A stretch of DNA of 64,000 nucleotides from Leucaena leucocephala (lineage: Eukaryota > Streptophyta > Magnoliopsida > Fabales > Fabaceae). The notes below the pieces were generated by a model, which saw nothing but the letters and a program-made list of their open reading frames with translations, did no database searches and was not told the DNA's origin. Shown here one piece after another: positions 39,381-51,174 of the stretch. Where the stretch lies: contig CM073518.1 in the NCBI GenBank assembly GCA_037074615.1, positions 13,840,501 to 13,904,500 of the forward strand. The letters run 5' to 3'. A program made the position numbers and the translations under genes. Position 1 is the first letter of the stretch, and each line of letters opens with the position of its first letter.

Positions 39381-40474
39381 CCCCCGCCCCCATTCATTTG
39401 CTTCACACATGGGAAGAGAAAGAGAGAGAAAGAAGAGAGAGAAGGAGAAGGAAAGGAAGAGAGAAAGGAGGAAAGGAAGAAAGGAAGTTCTGGCGGAGCT
39501 GGAAGCAGAATAGAGATAGTAGAGTTCTGCTGAGCTAGCCAGGTAGTAACTAATCCTAGCTTTTATGTAATGGCTTTGTGATTTGATGTGCTATTGTTTG
39601 GTTGGATTATTGTCTTATATGTTATGTCTGAAGCTCTACTGCAATGCTATGATCATATGTTATTGAGTATGGAAGCATGCAGCATACTTATCTGTACACA
39701 ATCACAAGCAAGCACTGTCACACTGCATTACATATATTTTTATGATTGTTACTACTGAGATTCCCTCGAATCTCATCCCCATATATAACCCATTACAGGG
39801 AGGTTATGTTGAAGTAAATTTTGAGAATGCTAGGAGACGCCGTTATACTGCCGAAGTTAAGACTGAACATCAGGATATGATAAGTACTGTGTACGTATGT
39901 GCTGTCTAAGGAGGCTAGAAGTGAGTGGACCTAGCCGGTTCATCAGTCTTTCCTGGGTACTAGGTAGAATGGTAGTTCTCATGAGGGAATTACCGAATCA
40001 GTACAGTTCAGTTCTTTGTACAGAAGAAGCCTAGCAGTTATGCTGCCGGATTTCAGGCAGGAGAAGATGTAATAGAAATATAAGGATTATGTGATTTTGT
40101 GTATGCTCTGTTGTATGACCTTTGTTATTCAATGATAAATATTGTTTGGCATGTTTAATTTGTATATGAGAAATTAAGAGAGAAATTCGCAGGTCTTGAG
40201 GTAGCAGTGTTCCGACCTCAGTTTGACCTAGTAAACGGAAGAGTCTGCCCACGAAACTAGGTGAGCCAGTAGTACACATCTGGGGCATTCTGTGGATAGG
40301 TAATAAGTCTCATTTGGATGTGTACAATGAGATTAATCAGTTCTCAAAGTAAAGGTTAGAATAAGGAACTTAAGAGTTAAAAGTTCAACTTCTGGGCTTA
40401 AGGTAAGATATAAATCAAGCTAATAATGCTTCTGCAAGTGTACTCTGAGGAGTCTAAGGGAGGATGTTTCATTT

Positions 40475-40486
40475 TGGTATCAGAGC
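40475..40486 (+). other. Primer-binding site (iMet tRNA), outer LARD
   Basis: TGGTATCAGAGC starts four bases after the LTR end and is complementary to the 3' end of initiator-Met tRNA. Confidence 0.88.
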
Positions 40487-40742
40487 AAGAGATTCTGGTA
40501 TAGACCAGACAAGGATCTAGATTAGAGCAAGAGATTTTGGCACAGGCCGGATAGGGCTCTAGCTCAGAGCAAGAGGTTTTGGCTTAGACTAGACAGGGTT
40601 CTGGTTCAGAGTATAAGATTCTGACATAGAACAGAAGGTTCTGGCTCTGTGATGCTCTGAGATAGTTAGATTGATGATTAAATAAGTTAATGATGTGAAT
40701 TAGAAAGGTTAATTCCCGTAGAGCAAGGGAAGTGAGGCCTAA

Positions 40743-41145
40743 GTCGCGACTAGAGCGGCTGTAGGTCGCGACATGTTGCCTCAAAAAGAGATTGAGTCAC
40801 GACGAGTAAGTGTTTAGGTCACGACAGTTATTCACAGAGAGGTAGGGTCGCAACAAGTATAGTTGAAGGTCGCGACGGTAAAGAATTAAGGTTGCGACGG
40901 GAAAGGTCTTATGTCGCGACTAATATGTACAGAAAGTTAAGGTTGCCATGTGAAGAGGCCTATGGTCGCGACGAGTAATGTTGCAGTACGCGACTAGGGT
41001 GAAGAGGATCCATGTCGCGATGTAAGGAAATATTGGTCGCGACTAAAGATCACAGAAATGTCAGGTCGTGACAAGTAAAGTACTATCGTCGCGACTAGAA
41101 GTCATAGAGCATGGGAGTTACGACTATGAAATGCTAGGGTCCCAA
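40743..41145. repeat. GTCGCGAC array behind the primer site, outer LARD
   Basis: Spacings in order: 22, 31, 22, 29, 22, 22, 22, 29, 22, 22, 28, 22, 29, 23, 28 and 22 bp. The 31-bp step has its counterpart in elements 1 and 2, so the arrays are homologous unit by unit. Confidence 0.85.
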
Positions 41146-42079
41146 CTAAATTTAGTAGAGGCCATATGATGAGTTGAGATGAGATAGTTAGAATGAGATT
41201 TGCTTAGGAATAATCCTAGCACATGGCCTAATGTTAAAGACGTGATGGTTAATAGATAAAGAGTTAATGTTCCCTAAGCAGAGGATTCCATCACGGAGAG
41301 GTGATAGACCTAGGGTAGAGTACCCTAGAGAACGAAAGTGATAGTAAAAGATGATGAATGAGATCCATGCGACTGAAGTTCGCTAGGATCAATAGAAAGA
41401 CTAATAAGAAACCACAGTCCGGTCAAGAATAGACTGGGACTAATAGATAGACAGAAGAAGTAAAGAGATAGTAGAAAGGTAGACACAGATTACGAGATAA
41501 AGGGACTCCCCTATCCCCTATGTAAGAAAGAGTGATGAAGGGTTGAGTCTATACCCTAATAAGAGGGTAGCGTGGCAGCCTAAAATAGATAGATGTTTCA
41601 GGATGACTGATCAAGATATAATAGGTAATATGATAAAGAAAATATGTCTTGAGGCTTACTTAGTCTGATAGATGGTTGAGCAAAGTATGATGATGATATG
41701 GCTTATGATGCCAAAAGTTATGATAAATGGTTACATCTCCTTGCAGTTGTCATATGATGACATGCATGTTAGAGTATGCCATGATGAATGAATACTCCCC
41801 TTTTGCAATAAATGCAGGGTAGAGTGTATATGAGATTAAGAAGTTATGAGGAAGTTATGTTGCTCCCATACCATATGACATGTAATTAGATATGTATTGA
41901 GGATGATAGATAGTCTCAGTTTATGGGACAATAAGCTATGATATTTAGATATGATTTATGATTGAGGTTACTCAGGTAATTTTGCAGACTTGTGAATACA
42001 GTACTCAGGGCCATTTCTATTGAAAGAGATGGTATATAGAAAGAAAAGCAAGTAAGAGTAAAAAGATTGTTTCTAGATC

Positions 42080-42167
42080 ACTCTTCAGATAAGAGTTGGA
42101 TCTGAAACAGATAGCTCTCAGATAGAGCTAGATTCAGATGAGTATAGATCACTCTTCAGATAAGAGT
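42080..42167 (+). other. Three stem-loops with the same CAGAT loop
   Basis: ACTCTT-CAGAT-AAGAGT at 42080-42096, AGCTCT-CAGAT-AGAGCT at 42113-42129 and ACTCTT-CAGAT-AAGAGT at 42151-42167. Each has a 6-bp stem and 5-base loop. The middle stem has a different sequence but still pairs. The group recurs in elements 1, 2 and 3 and at 35055-35150. Confidence 0.7.
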
Positions 42168-42182
42168 TGGATCTGATACAGA

Positions 42183-42650
42183 ATGCTCGCAGTTAGAGCA
42201 TAGTTCAAATGGCTCGCAGTTAGAGAACAGATTGAAATGAGAAGTTATGATGAGGCCATGCAGTAGAATGCAATGGCAGGTGGTTAGACCATGATGGCAC
42301 AAGGCGTGGTAAGCCACAGTAAAGCAGGAAAGATAAGAAGGAACTCCTGAGTACAAGAGGAAGTAAGTAAAGTCTGGGTAAATAATATGAGGCTACTAAA
42401 TATATTTTTAAATTTTTTATTTATGGAGTTATCAACAGGTGGAAGCAGTTAACCTTATAATTTAGTCTGTTGGTTTAAGATCTTCGGGAGATATACAGTA
42501 CAACAGAATCGTAATTAGATTATGGAGGGTCGTAGTTAGATCCTAGCATGGCTCCAGGGTCGCAGTTAGATCCTAACAGCTTCAGAGTCGCAGTTAGATT
42601 TTGAAGAGGCTAACGGTTGATCGCAGTTATATCCCGAGGTCGCAGTTAGA
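42183..42650 (+). repeat. TCGCAGTTAGA repeats
   Basis: The phrase TCGCAGTTAGA or a one- or two-base variant occurs twice at about 42188-42225 and then at about 42509, 42530, 42560, 42588, 42621 and 42640. The spacing of the later set is irregular (about 20 to 33 bp). The same block is found in each related internal region. Confidence 0.7.
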
Positions 42651-44326
42651 CCTAGCCTAAGGAAAGTAATGAGCCATGAGATATGAGTACAATGTAGTAT
42701 CTTTTTGGGAAGATGAATGCCAAAGATGAAGTTAAGGCGAGGAAGCTTCACTTGTTGATAAACTCACCCAGAGAAATTGTTTTATAATGGTTTTCCTTAG
42801 GTAGCCTCTAGTATACAGACTAAACTTGGCTTTCCCTTAAACGAAGATAGAGTCCAAGTTCAAATCTGAGTGCTGATATTCAAAGTTTTGTAGAGCCTCT
42901 GTGTAATGAGAACAGAAGAGTATGAGTAGATTGATCCCCCAGATGAGGGTAAAGAGATTAAAAGGCTAGAGAAGACCTAGAGAAGAGGGTCTAAGGCAAA
43001 ACAAAGATAGAACGCAGTTCTATAAGGAAGATAATGTTAGCCTTATGGTATCTCAGGATGAGTCATGATAAGGCAAGATAAGTTACGAAAGGGTGAAATA
43101 CACTATAAGATAGCCAGAGTTGGCTAGATATGCCATGATAAAGTATCAAAAGCATGTAATGAGATACACTGTGGTAGACGTGTAATATGACACGCACCGA
43201 GAAATATGCATTTTATGAACAGATAGAGAGGCTCCCCTTTTGTAGGGATCATATGTTTAAATGTTATGTTACGAACGAAATAGAAAATGAGAGCTTTCCC
43301 TCGTTGCATGAGATGTCAGGCCATATGTTATGCTAGAACTGTGCAAGCTCCAAGTGTTAGAGTTGTGCATAATTAGAACAGAAATGCTTGAGCTCCGATG
43401 TTAGAGCTTTGTATTCATAAGCAGGTAAGCAGTCCTGCAATATGTTGGCCAGGCATTATGCATAGTTGCTCTTATTTAAGAGTAGGTACTCTTGTTCAGC
43501 AGCAAAGTAAAGAAAGAATAGCTGCGTAAGTCCTCTCTCTGTATGAAGTTAAGTGCTAAGAATGATGAGAATCTATGATTATATAAAAAGAAAGATGAGA
43601 TGTTGCAGATATTAAAGCAGTCTGCAAGATATTAAGAGAAGTAATACGAGATAAATGCTTGAAGTATGATGCTGAAAGGGATATGAGGAGTAGTTAGAAG
43701 AAATTCCCGAATACAGTAATATTCAAGAAAATTTGATATGAAAGAAATGGACACTGCTCATAAGTGTAGTGAGTGATCCATAAGAGAAAAGTAGATTTTA
43801 AACTCTGATTGAGTTGATCCAGAGAAAAGAAAAGCATGTTATAAAAGATGTAAAGTTTTATGATAAGGTACTTTGCCAGATATTGAGTAAGTTTGGCTAT
43901 GGTACTAATTAAATTTTGAGGACAAAATTTATTTGAAGGGGAGGAGAAATGTAACATCCCAATTTTCAGGCCTAGAGATGTAGAAATAGCCTAAGTTTGA
44001 GAGGCTACTAGTGAAACATCCTCCCTTACAGCCCTCAGAGTACACTAGCGGAAGCAATATTAGCTTAAAATGTCTTAACTTCATCATTCATAATTTGAAT
44101 ATGCCAAACATTATTTATCATTGAATCATAAAATGTCATACAATATGGCATATACAACAAGACATATACATAATCCTCATATCTCTATTACATCTCGTTC
44201 TGCCTAAACTTCGGCAGCATAACCGCTACGCTTCAGCTGTACAAAGAACTGAACCGTACTGATTCGGTAATTCCCTCATGAGAACTACCATTCTACGTAG
44301 TACCCAGGAAAGACTAGATGAACCGG

Positions 44327-44518
44327 CTAGGTCCACTCACTTCTAGCCTCCTTAGACAGCACTACGTACACAGTACTTATCATATACTGATGTTCAGTCT
44401 TTACTCCGGCAGCATAACGGCGTCTCTTAGGATTCTCAAAATCCACTTCAGCATAACCTTCCTGTAATGGGTTATGGATGGGGATGAGATTCGGGGGAAT
44501 CTCAGTAGCAACAATCAT
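44327..44518 (-). other. Conserved short open frame in LTR (63 codons)
   Basis: This frame is identical in translation to the one at 50032-50223 and differs by a few residues from 11216-11407. It has no recognised domain. It has a basic KRRRY patch and ends before the conserved CTAGCCGG phrase of the LTR. Confidence 0.3.
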
Positions 44519-44882
44519 AACAATATATGTAATGCAGAGTGATAGTGCTTGCTTGTGATTGTGTACAGATAAGTATGCTGCGTGCTTCCATGCTTAATAA
44601 CATATGACCATAGCATTACAGCAGAGCTTCAGACATAACATATAAGACAACAATCCAACCAAACAATAGCACATCAAATCACAAAGCCATTACATAGAAG
44701 TTAGGATTAGTTACTACCTGGCTAGCTTAGCAGAACCCTACTATCTCTATTCTGCTTCCAGCTCCGCCAGAACTTCCTTTCTTCCTTTCTCCTTTCTCTC
44801 TTCCTTTCCTTCCCTTTCCCTCTCTTCTTTCTCTCTCATTCTCTCCTCCTCCGCGGGATGCAAATGGAATGGGGGAAGGGGG

Positions 44883-44890
44883 TATTTATA
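44883..44890 (-). promoter_or_regulatory. TATA box, 3' LTR of element 2
   Basis: TATTTATA on the plus strand after a G run is TATAAATA on the coding strand. Confidence 0.6.
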
Positions 44891-45456
44891 ATAGGGCTCA
44901 ATGGCACAATCGTAGTTTCTATGAACTTTGATCCTGCGGTCCTGGTTTTTCCTGGATTTTCCTATTTTCTTTTATTTCTCATTTACTGCATCATCGTGCC
45001 AACTCACCATGCTGACTCAGCGCCTCATTTTTCACATGTCACAATTCCCTGGACACCTCAGCATGCTGACTCACCGGTCCAGTCTCCTGCCTCGTAATAC
45101 GTGCCCTCAACTTTATCTGCTTTCTGCAGACTAATGCCATGTGGCAACTGGAAGAGACCTTGCACGTTTCCCAATGCCACCCAGATAAGTCCCAGACTTA
45201 TCTGATCACCTCCTCGGTTTACGTGCCTCCTCGGTTATCGCGCCAACCGAGTATCTTTACTTTACTGAATCATTACTTTAATGCCATGCGGCATCTTGCA
45301 GGACCCATGAGTATACCTTATCAGTTTACTTCATGGTTTCTAGATAACCTTTCCTGTATCTGATATCCTGCCTCCGGTCTATCTCCAACCGGGTAACTAT
45401 CTCTCTTGGACCTTCACCACTCTTGGCCCATACGCTTAGCGCCACTTTAGTCACTA

Positions 45457-45705
45457 GTCGCGACCTCAACATCATCTTGTCGCGACCTTACAATTCTGTG
45501 TACATTAGTCGCGACCAACACATCTTCTCGTCGCGACCAAAACATTCTATCGTCGCGACCATAACACTTTTTAGTCGCGTCTAAGGTTTTCTGCCACTAT
45601 TAGTCGCGACCATACTTATTTCACGTCGCGACCATACTACTTTCTCGTCGCGTATGGCTCTTTCTGTAACCATTAGTCGCGACCATACTGCTCTCTAGTC
45701 GCGAC
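45457..45705. repeat. GTCGCGAC array, 3' LTR of element 2 (clearest example)
   Basis: Starts at 45457, 45479, 45508, 45530, 45552, 45574, 45603, 45625, 45647, 45676 and 45698. Spacings are 22, 29, 22, 22, 22, 29, 22, 22, 29 and 22 bp. Sequence between palindromes differs from unit to unit. The 29-bp steps carry TTCTG followed by a few bases and ATTA, which the 22-bp steps lack. Confidence 0.95.
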
Positions 45706-46859
45706 CTAAATGATCAGCTCGCAACCTTTATCCTTTACATCATCCCACATGGCCATTCTACCCCTTGGGACTTCTACTGTTTGCACATAAGTCCCCGTAC
45801 CTTTACTTACTCGCAGCTTAGTCCCTAAAAACTCTCTTATGTCTCTGGGACTTCTGCTCAAAAGGGGTCTGGTAGCCTCTCATTCTCAGGCTACTTCCGT
45901 GTCTGAAGGCCTGAAAATTGGGATGTTACATTTCTCCTCCCCTTTAAATAAATTTCGTCCTCGAAATTTAATCAGTACCATAGCCAAATTAACTTAACAT
46001 CTGGCAAAGTACTCATCATAACTTTACATCTCTTCGTAACATGCCTTTCTTTCCCTGGGTTAATCTAATCAGAGTTGAAATCTACTTTCCTCTTATGGAC
46101 CACTTACTGCACTTATGAGTAGTGTCCATTTCTTTCATATGAAATCCTCTCGAATATTACTGTATTCGGGAATTTCTTCTAACTACTCATCATACTTGTA
46201 GCATTTCATCTTTCTTTGCACTTAACTTCATACAGAGAGAGGACTTACGCAGCTATTCTTTCTTTACTTTGCTGCTAAACAAAAGCACCTACTCTAACAT
46301 GCATAATGCTTGGCCAACATACTGCAGGACTGCATACCTGCTTATGAATGCAAAGCTCTAACATCGGAGCTTAAGCATTCCTGTTCTAACTAGGCACAGC
46401 TCTAACACTCGGAGCTTGCATAGTTTTAGCATAATCATTAAGCCTAACATCTCATGCCTAGAGTGAAAGCTCTCATTTTCTATTCTCTTTCATAGCATAA
46501 CATTCAAACATCTGATTCCTACCAAACAGGGAGCCTCTCTGTTTGTTCATACAATGCACATCTCTAGGTGCGTGTCATATTACACGTTTACTACCGTGTA
46601 TCTCATTACATGCCTTTGATACGTTATCATGGCATATCTAGCCCACTCTAGCTATCTCATGGTGTATTTCACCCTTTCATAACTTATCTTGTCTTATCAC
46701 AAGACTAACATAAGACTGGCTTTCTCTTTTTCATAGAACTGTGTTCTATCTCAGCCTTGCCTTAGACCCTCTTCTCTAGGTCTTCTCTAGCCTTTTAATC
46801 TCTTTACCCCTCATCTGGGTAATCTTTATCTACTCATACTTTTCTATTCTTATTACATT

Positions 46860-47002
46860 GAGGATTTTCTTCTCTGCTTCTCAGAGGATTCTCTTCTCTG
46901 CTTCTTATTACACAGAGAATTCTCTTCTCTGCTTCTTATTACACAGAGGATTCTCTTCTCTGCTTCTCATTACACAGAGGATTCTCTTCTCTGCTTCTCA
47001 GG
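46860..47002. repeat. 31-bp minisatellite, five units
   Basis: Units beginning GAGGAT or GAGAAT start at 46860, 46884, 46915, 46946 and 46977. The step is 31 bp after a first short unit of 24 bp. A 61-codon frame across it is a by-product of the repeat. Confidence 0.85.
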
Positions 47003-49214
47003 CATACTTCTACAAAACTTTGAATCTCAGTACTCAGATTTAAACTTGGACTCCATCTTCGTTTAAGGGAAAGCTAAGTTCAGTCTGTAGACTAGAGGCT
47101 ACCTGAGGAAAATCATTATAAAACAATTTCTCTGGGTCAGGTTATCAACTAGTGAAACTTCCTTACCTTAACTTCGTCTTTGGCATTCATCTTCCCAAAG
47201 AGATACTACATCGTACTCATGTCTCATGGCTCATTACTTTCCTTAGGCTAGGTCTAACTGCGACCTCGGGATCCAACTGCGATCAACCGTTAGCCTCTTC
47301 AGAATCTAACTGTGACTCTGGATCTGTTAGGATCTAACTGCGACCCTAGAGCCATGCTAGGATCTAACTGTGACCCTCCAGAATCTAACTGCGATTCTGT
47401 TGTACTGTATATCTCCCGAAGATCTTAAACCAACAGACTAAGTTATAAGGTTAACTGCTTCCACCTGTTGATAACTCCATAAAAATTTTATAGCCTCACA
47501 TCATTTACCCAGACTTTACTTACTTCCTCTCTTATTCAGGAGTTCCTTCTCATCTTTCTTACTTTACTGTGGCTTACCATTGGCTTGTGCCATCATGGTC
47601 TAACCACCTGCCATTGCATTCTACTGCTATGGCCTCATCATAACTCATCTGTGCTCTAACTGTGAACCATTTGAACTATGCTCCAACTGCGAGCATCCTG
47701 TATCAGATCCAACTCTTATCTGAAGAGTGATCTATACCCATCTGAATCTAGCTCTATCTGAGAGCCATCTGTTTCAGATCCAACTCTTATCTGAAGAGTG
47801 ATCTAAAAACAATCCCTTTACTCTTATCTGCTTTCTTTCTGTCTACCATTCCTTTCAACAGAAATGGCTCTGAGTACTGTATTCACAAGTCTGCAGAATT
47901 ACCTGAGTATCCTCAATCATAACATATCTGAATCTCATAGCTTATTGTCCCATGAACTGAGACTATCTATCATCCTCAATACATATCTCATTACATGTCA
48001 TATGGTATGGGAGCAACATACTTTCTCATCTCATATATACTCTACCCTTCATGCACTGTAAAAGGGAGTATTCATTCATCATGGCATACTCTAACATGCA
48101 TGTCATCATATGACAATTGCAAGGAGATGCAACTATCATAACTTATGGTATCATAAGCCATATCATCATCATACTTTGCTCAACCATCCATCAGACTAAC
48201 TAAACCTCAAGGCATATTTTATTTATCATATTGCCTATTTGGTCAGTCATCCTGAAACATCTGTCTATCTCAGGCTGCCATGCTACCCTCTTATTAAGGT
48301 ACAGACTCAACCCTTCATCACTCTTTCTTACATAGGGGAGTCACTGTATCCCGTAATCTGTGGCTACCTTCTACTATCTCATTTCTTCTTTTGTCTATCT
48401 ATCAGTCTCAGTCTATTCTTGACCAGACTGTGGTTCCTTATCGGCCTTTACTGTAACAGCCTAGAACCCCTTTACAAAGATATTATCCGCTTTCCCCTTA
48501 GGTAGGCTTGGTGCCCACATGAGGTCACGGTTTTGTTTTCCAGACACACGAGCCACAGCCCTTAAGCACCTGAAAATGCATCTTTCTCTTAATCCTAGCG
48601 AACTTCAGTCGCCTAGATCTCATTCATTATCTTTTACTATTATTTCTATTCTTTAGGGTACTCTACCCTAGATCTCTGTGATGGAATCCCTCTGCTTAGG
48701 GAATTTTAACTCTTTACCTATTAACCATCACGTCCTTAGCCTTAGCCTTAGGTCATATCAAACATCATCACATCTCTAGCCTTTAGGCTATGCCCTAGGA
48801 TTACTCCGAGGCAAACTTCATACTAGCTATCCCATTCTAGCTCTCAGGTCTTTTATTCAACTAGGTTGAATAAGACTTTTACCATGTAGATCTACTCCTC
48901 ATAATCACATGGAGGATCTGTCTCATTCTAGCTATCTCATCTAGCTAGCTCATCTTAACTTATCATTATCATCCTTTGCGGCCTATCCTACCTAGCAAGG
49001 ATGACTTGCTTATTGGAGTTGCCAACTTCCTCTATGCATGACTTCTCCACTCAAGCTCTATGTTCATGCTTTGTGTTCACCTGTCTTTTCCTTTACAACG
49101 AAACATGAACACCTCTTATTCCATCTAAGAGCTTTATCTCCACGGGCTCTTCTAAACCCATAATAGTCCCGATCTGAATCTTCTAATGTCATACCAGGAC
49201 ATCTCTGTCATTCC

Positions 49215-49600
49215 GTCGCGATATGAGTATTGGGTAATCGCTATTCATAGCCTCTATGATTCTTCATTACCCTTAACTCCTCACGACTTATCATTTCTAT
49301 TCTTTAGTCGTGACCTACAGCTTCAGACGTCGCATCCTTAACATTTTCTGTCTTCTAGTCGCGACCTAAATCTTCTTTCGTCGCGACCTTAACCTTTCTA
49401 CGTCGCGACTCAACTCCTCTACCGTCGCGACCAGGATATTTTATCGTCGCGACTTATGTCTCTTCACGTCGCAACCAAATCTTTCTGTGAATAACCGTCG
49501 CGACCTATAAACTTATGCGTCGCGACTAAACATCTCATTGAGCCTACCCGTCGCGACATAAACCACTTTAGTCGCTACCGGAGTGCTATTCTGTCGTACT
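49215..49600. repeat. GTCGCGAC array behind the primer site, element 2
   Basis: From 49307 the starts are 49329, 49358, 49380, 49402, 49424, 49446, 49468, 49497, 49519, 49550, 49571 and 49593. Spacings are 22, 29, 22, 22, 22, 22, 22, 29, 22, 31, 21 and 22 bp. Confidence 0.9.
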
Positions 49601-49701
49601 CAAGGGCTAAATCAGAGCATCACTGAGCCAGAACCTTCTGTTCTATGCCAGAATCTTATGCTCTGAACCAGAGTCCTTTCTGGTTGGTGCCAGAACCTCT
49701 T

Positions 49702-49713
49702 GCTCTGATACCA
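49702..49713 (-). other. Primer-binding site (iMet tRNA), element 2
   Basis: GCTCTGATACCA on the plus strand reads TGGTATCAGAGC on the minus strand, three bases inside the 5' LTR. Confidence 0.88.
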
Positions 49714-50031
49714 AAATGAAACATCCTCCCTTACAGCCCTCAGAGTACACTAGCGGAAGCAATATTAGCTTAAAATGTCTTAACTTCATCATTCATAATT
49801 TGAATATGCCAAACATTATTTATCATTGAATCATAAAATGTCATACAATATGGCATATACAACAAGACATATACATAATCCTCATATCTCTATTACATCT
49901 CGTTCTGCCTAAACTTCGGCAGCATAACCGCTACGCTTCAGCTGTACAAAGAACTGAACCGTACTGATTCGGTAATTCCCTCATGAGAACTACCATTCTA
50001 CGTAGTACCCAGGAAAGACTAGATGAACCGG

Positions 50032-50223
50032 CTAGGTCCACTCACTTCTAGCCTCCTTAGACAGCACTACGTACACAGTACTTATCATATACTGATGTTC
50101 AGTCTTTACTCCGGCAGCATAACGGCGTCTCTTAGGATTCTCAAAATCCACTTCAGCATAACCTTCCTGTAATGGGTTATGGATGGGGATGAGATTCGGG
50201 GGAATCTCAGTAGCAACAATCAT
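50032..50223 (-). other. Conserved short open frame in LTR (63 codons)
   Basis: This is the same 63-residue translation as at 44327-44518. In the 5' LTR it would lie in the transcribed leader, upstream of the primer site. No family is recognised. Confidence 0.3.
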
Positions 50224-50587
50224 AACAATATATGTAATGCAGAGTGACAGTGCTTGCTTGTGATTGTGTACAGATAAGTATGCTGCGTGCTTCCATGCTT
50301 AATAACATATGACCATAGCATTACAGCAGAGCTTCAGACATAACATATAAGACAACAATCCAACCAAACAATAGCACATCAAATCACAAAGCCATTACAT
50401 AGAAGTTAGGATTAGTTACTACCTGGCTAGCTTAGCAGAACCCTACTATCTCTATTCTGCTTCCAGCTCCGCCAGAACTTCCTTTCTTCCTTTCTCCTTT
50501 CTCTCTTCCTTTCCTTCCCTTTCCCTCTCTTCTTTCTCTCTCATTCTCTCCTCCTCCGCGGGATGCAAATGGAATGGGGGAAGGGGG

Positions 50588-50595
50588 TATTTATA
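50588..50595 (-). promoter_or_regulatory. TATA box, 5' LTR of element 2
   Basis: TATTTATA on the plus strand next to a G run. This is the copy expected to drive transcription of element 2. Confidence 0.65.
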
Positions 50596-51174
50596 ATAGG
50601 GCTCAATGGCACAATCGTAGTTTCTATGAACTTTGATCCTGCGGTCCTGGTTTTTCCTGGATTTTCCTATTTTCTTTTATTTCTCATTTACTGCATCATC
50701 GTGCCAACTCACCATGCTGACTCAGCGCCTCATTTTTCACATGTCACAATTCCCTGGACACCTCAGCATGCTGACTCACCATGCTGACTCACCGGTCCAG
50801 TCTCCTGCCTCGTAATACGTGCCCTCAACTTTATCTGCTTTCTGCAGACTAATGCCATGTGGCAACTGGAAGAGACCTTGCACGTTTCCCAATGCCACCC
50901 AGATAAGTCCCAGACTTATCTGATCACCTCCTCGGTTTACGTGCCTCCTCGGTTATCGCGCCAACCGAGTATCTTTACTTTACTGAATCATTACTTTAAT
51001 GCCATGCGGCATCTTGCAGGACCCATGAGTATACCTTATCAGTTTACTTCATGGTTTCCAGATAACCTTTCCTGTATCTGATATCCTGCCTCCGGTCTAT
51101 CTCCAACCGGGTAACTATCTCTCTTGGACCTTCACCACTCTTGGCCCATACGCTTAGCGCCACTTTAGTCACTA

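Larger units (their letters stand above)
38231..40471 (+). repeat. 5' LTR of the outer LARD
   Basis: It is 2241 bp, TGTAACATCC to GGATGTTTCA, with a GTCGCGAC array at 38458-38756 upstream of the TATA box (39373-39380) and a GA-rich leader after it. The split 3' LTR totals about 2220 bp and differs at scattered positions, so this element is older than element 2. Confidence 0.9.
40472..43949 (+). mobile_element. Internal region of the outer LARD
   Basis: It starts TTT then TGGTATCAGAGC (40475-40486) and ends with the purine tract AAGGGGAGGAGAAA (43936-43949). It contains a 17-member palindrome array (40743-41145), three stem-loops (42080-42167) and the TCGCAGTTAGA repeats (about 42183-42650). 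No long open frame or recognised motif is present on either strand. Confidence 0.8.
44012..45930 (-). repeat. 3' LTR of element 2
   Basis: It is 1919 bp with a TATA box at 44883-44890, a short open frame at 44327-44518 and a palindrome array at 45457-45705. It lacks one copy of a 13-bp CCATGCTGACTCA repeat that the partner LTR has near 50780. Confidence 0.93.
45931..49716 (-). mobile_element. Internal region of element 2, non-coding
   Basis: It is 3786 bp with no recognised protein motif. Contents on the plus strand, left to right: purine tract (as CTCCTCCCC), five-unit minisatellite (46860-47002), TCGCAGTTAGA repeats (read as TCTAACTGCGA, about 47250-47400), ATCTG stem-loops (about 47705-47805), palindrome array (49215-49600) and primer site. 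Confidence 0.8.

Noticed and set aside
45457..45705. Possible CRISPR-like array (short palindromes with unique spacers)
   Set aside because: The repeat is only 8 bp, spacers are 14 or 21 bp, there are no cas genes, and the context is a plant retrotransposon LTR.
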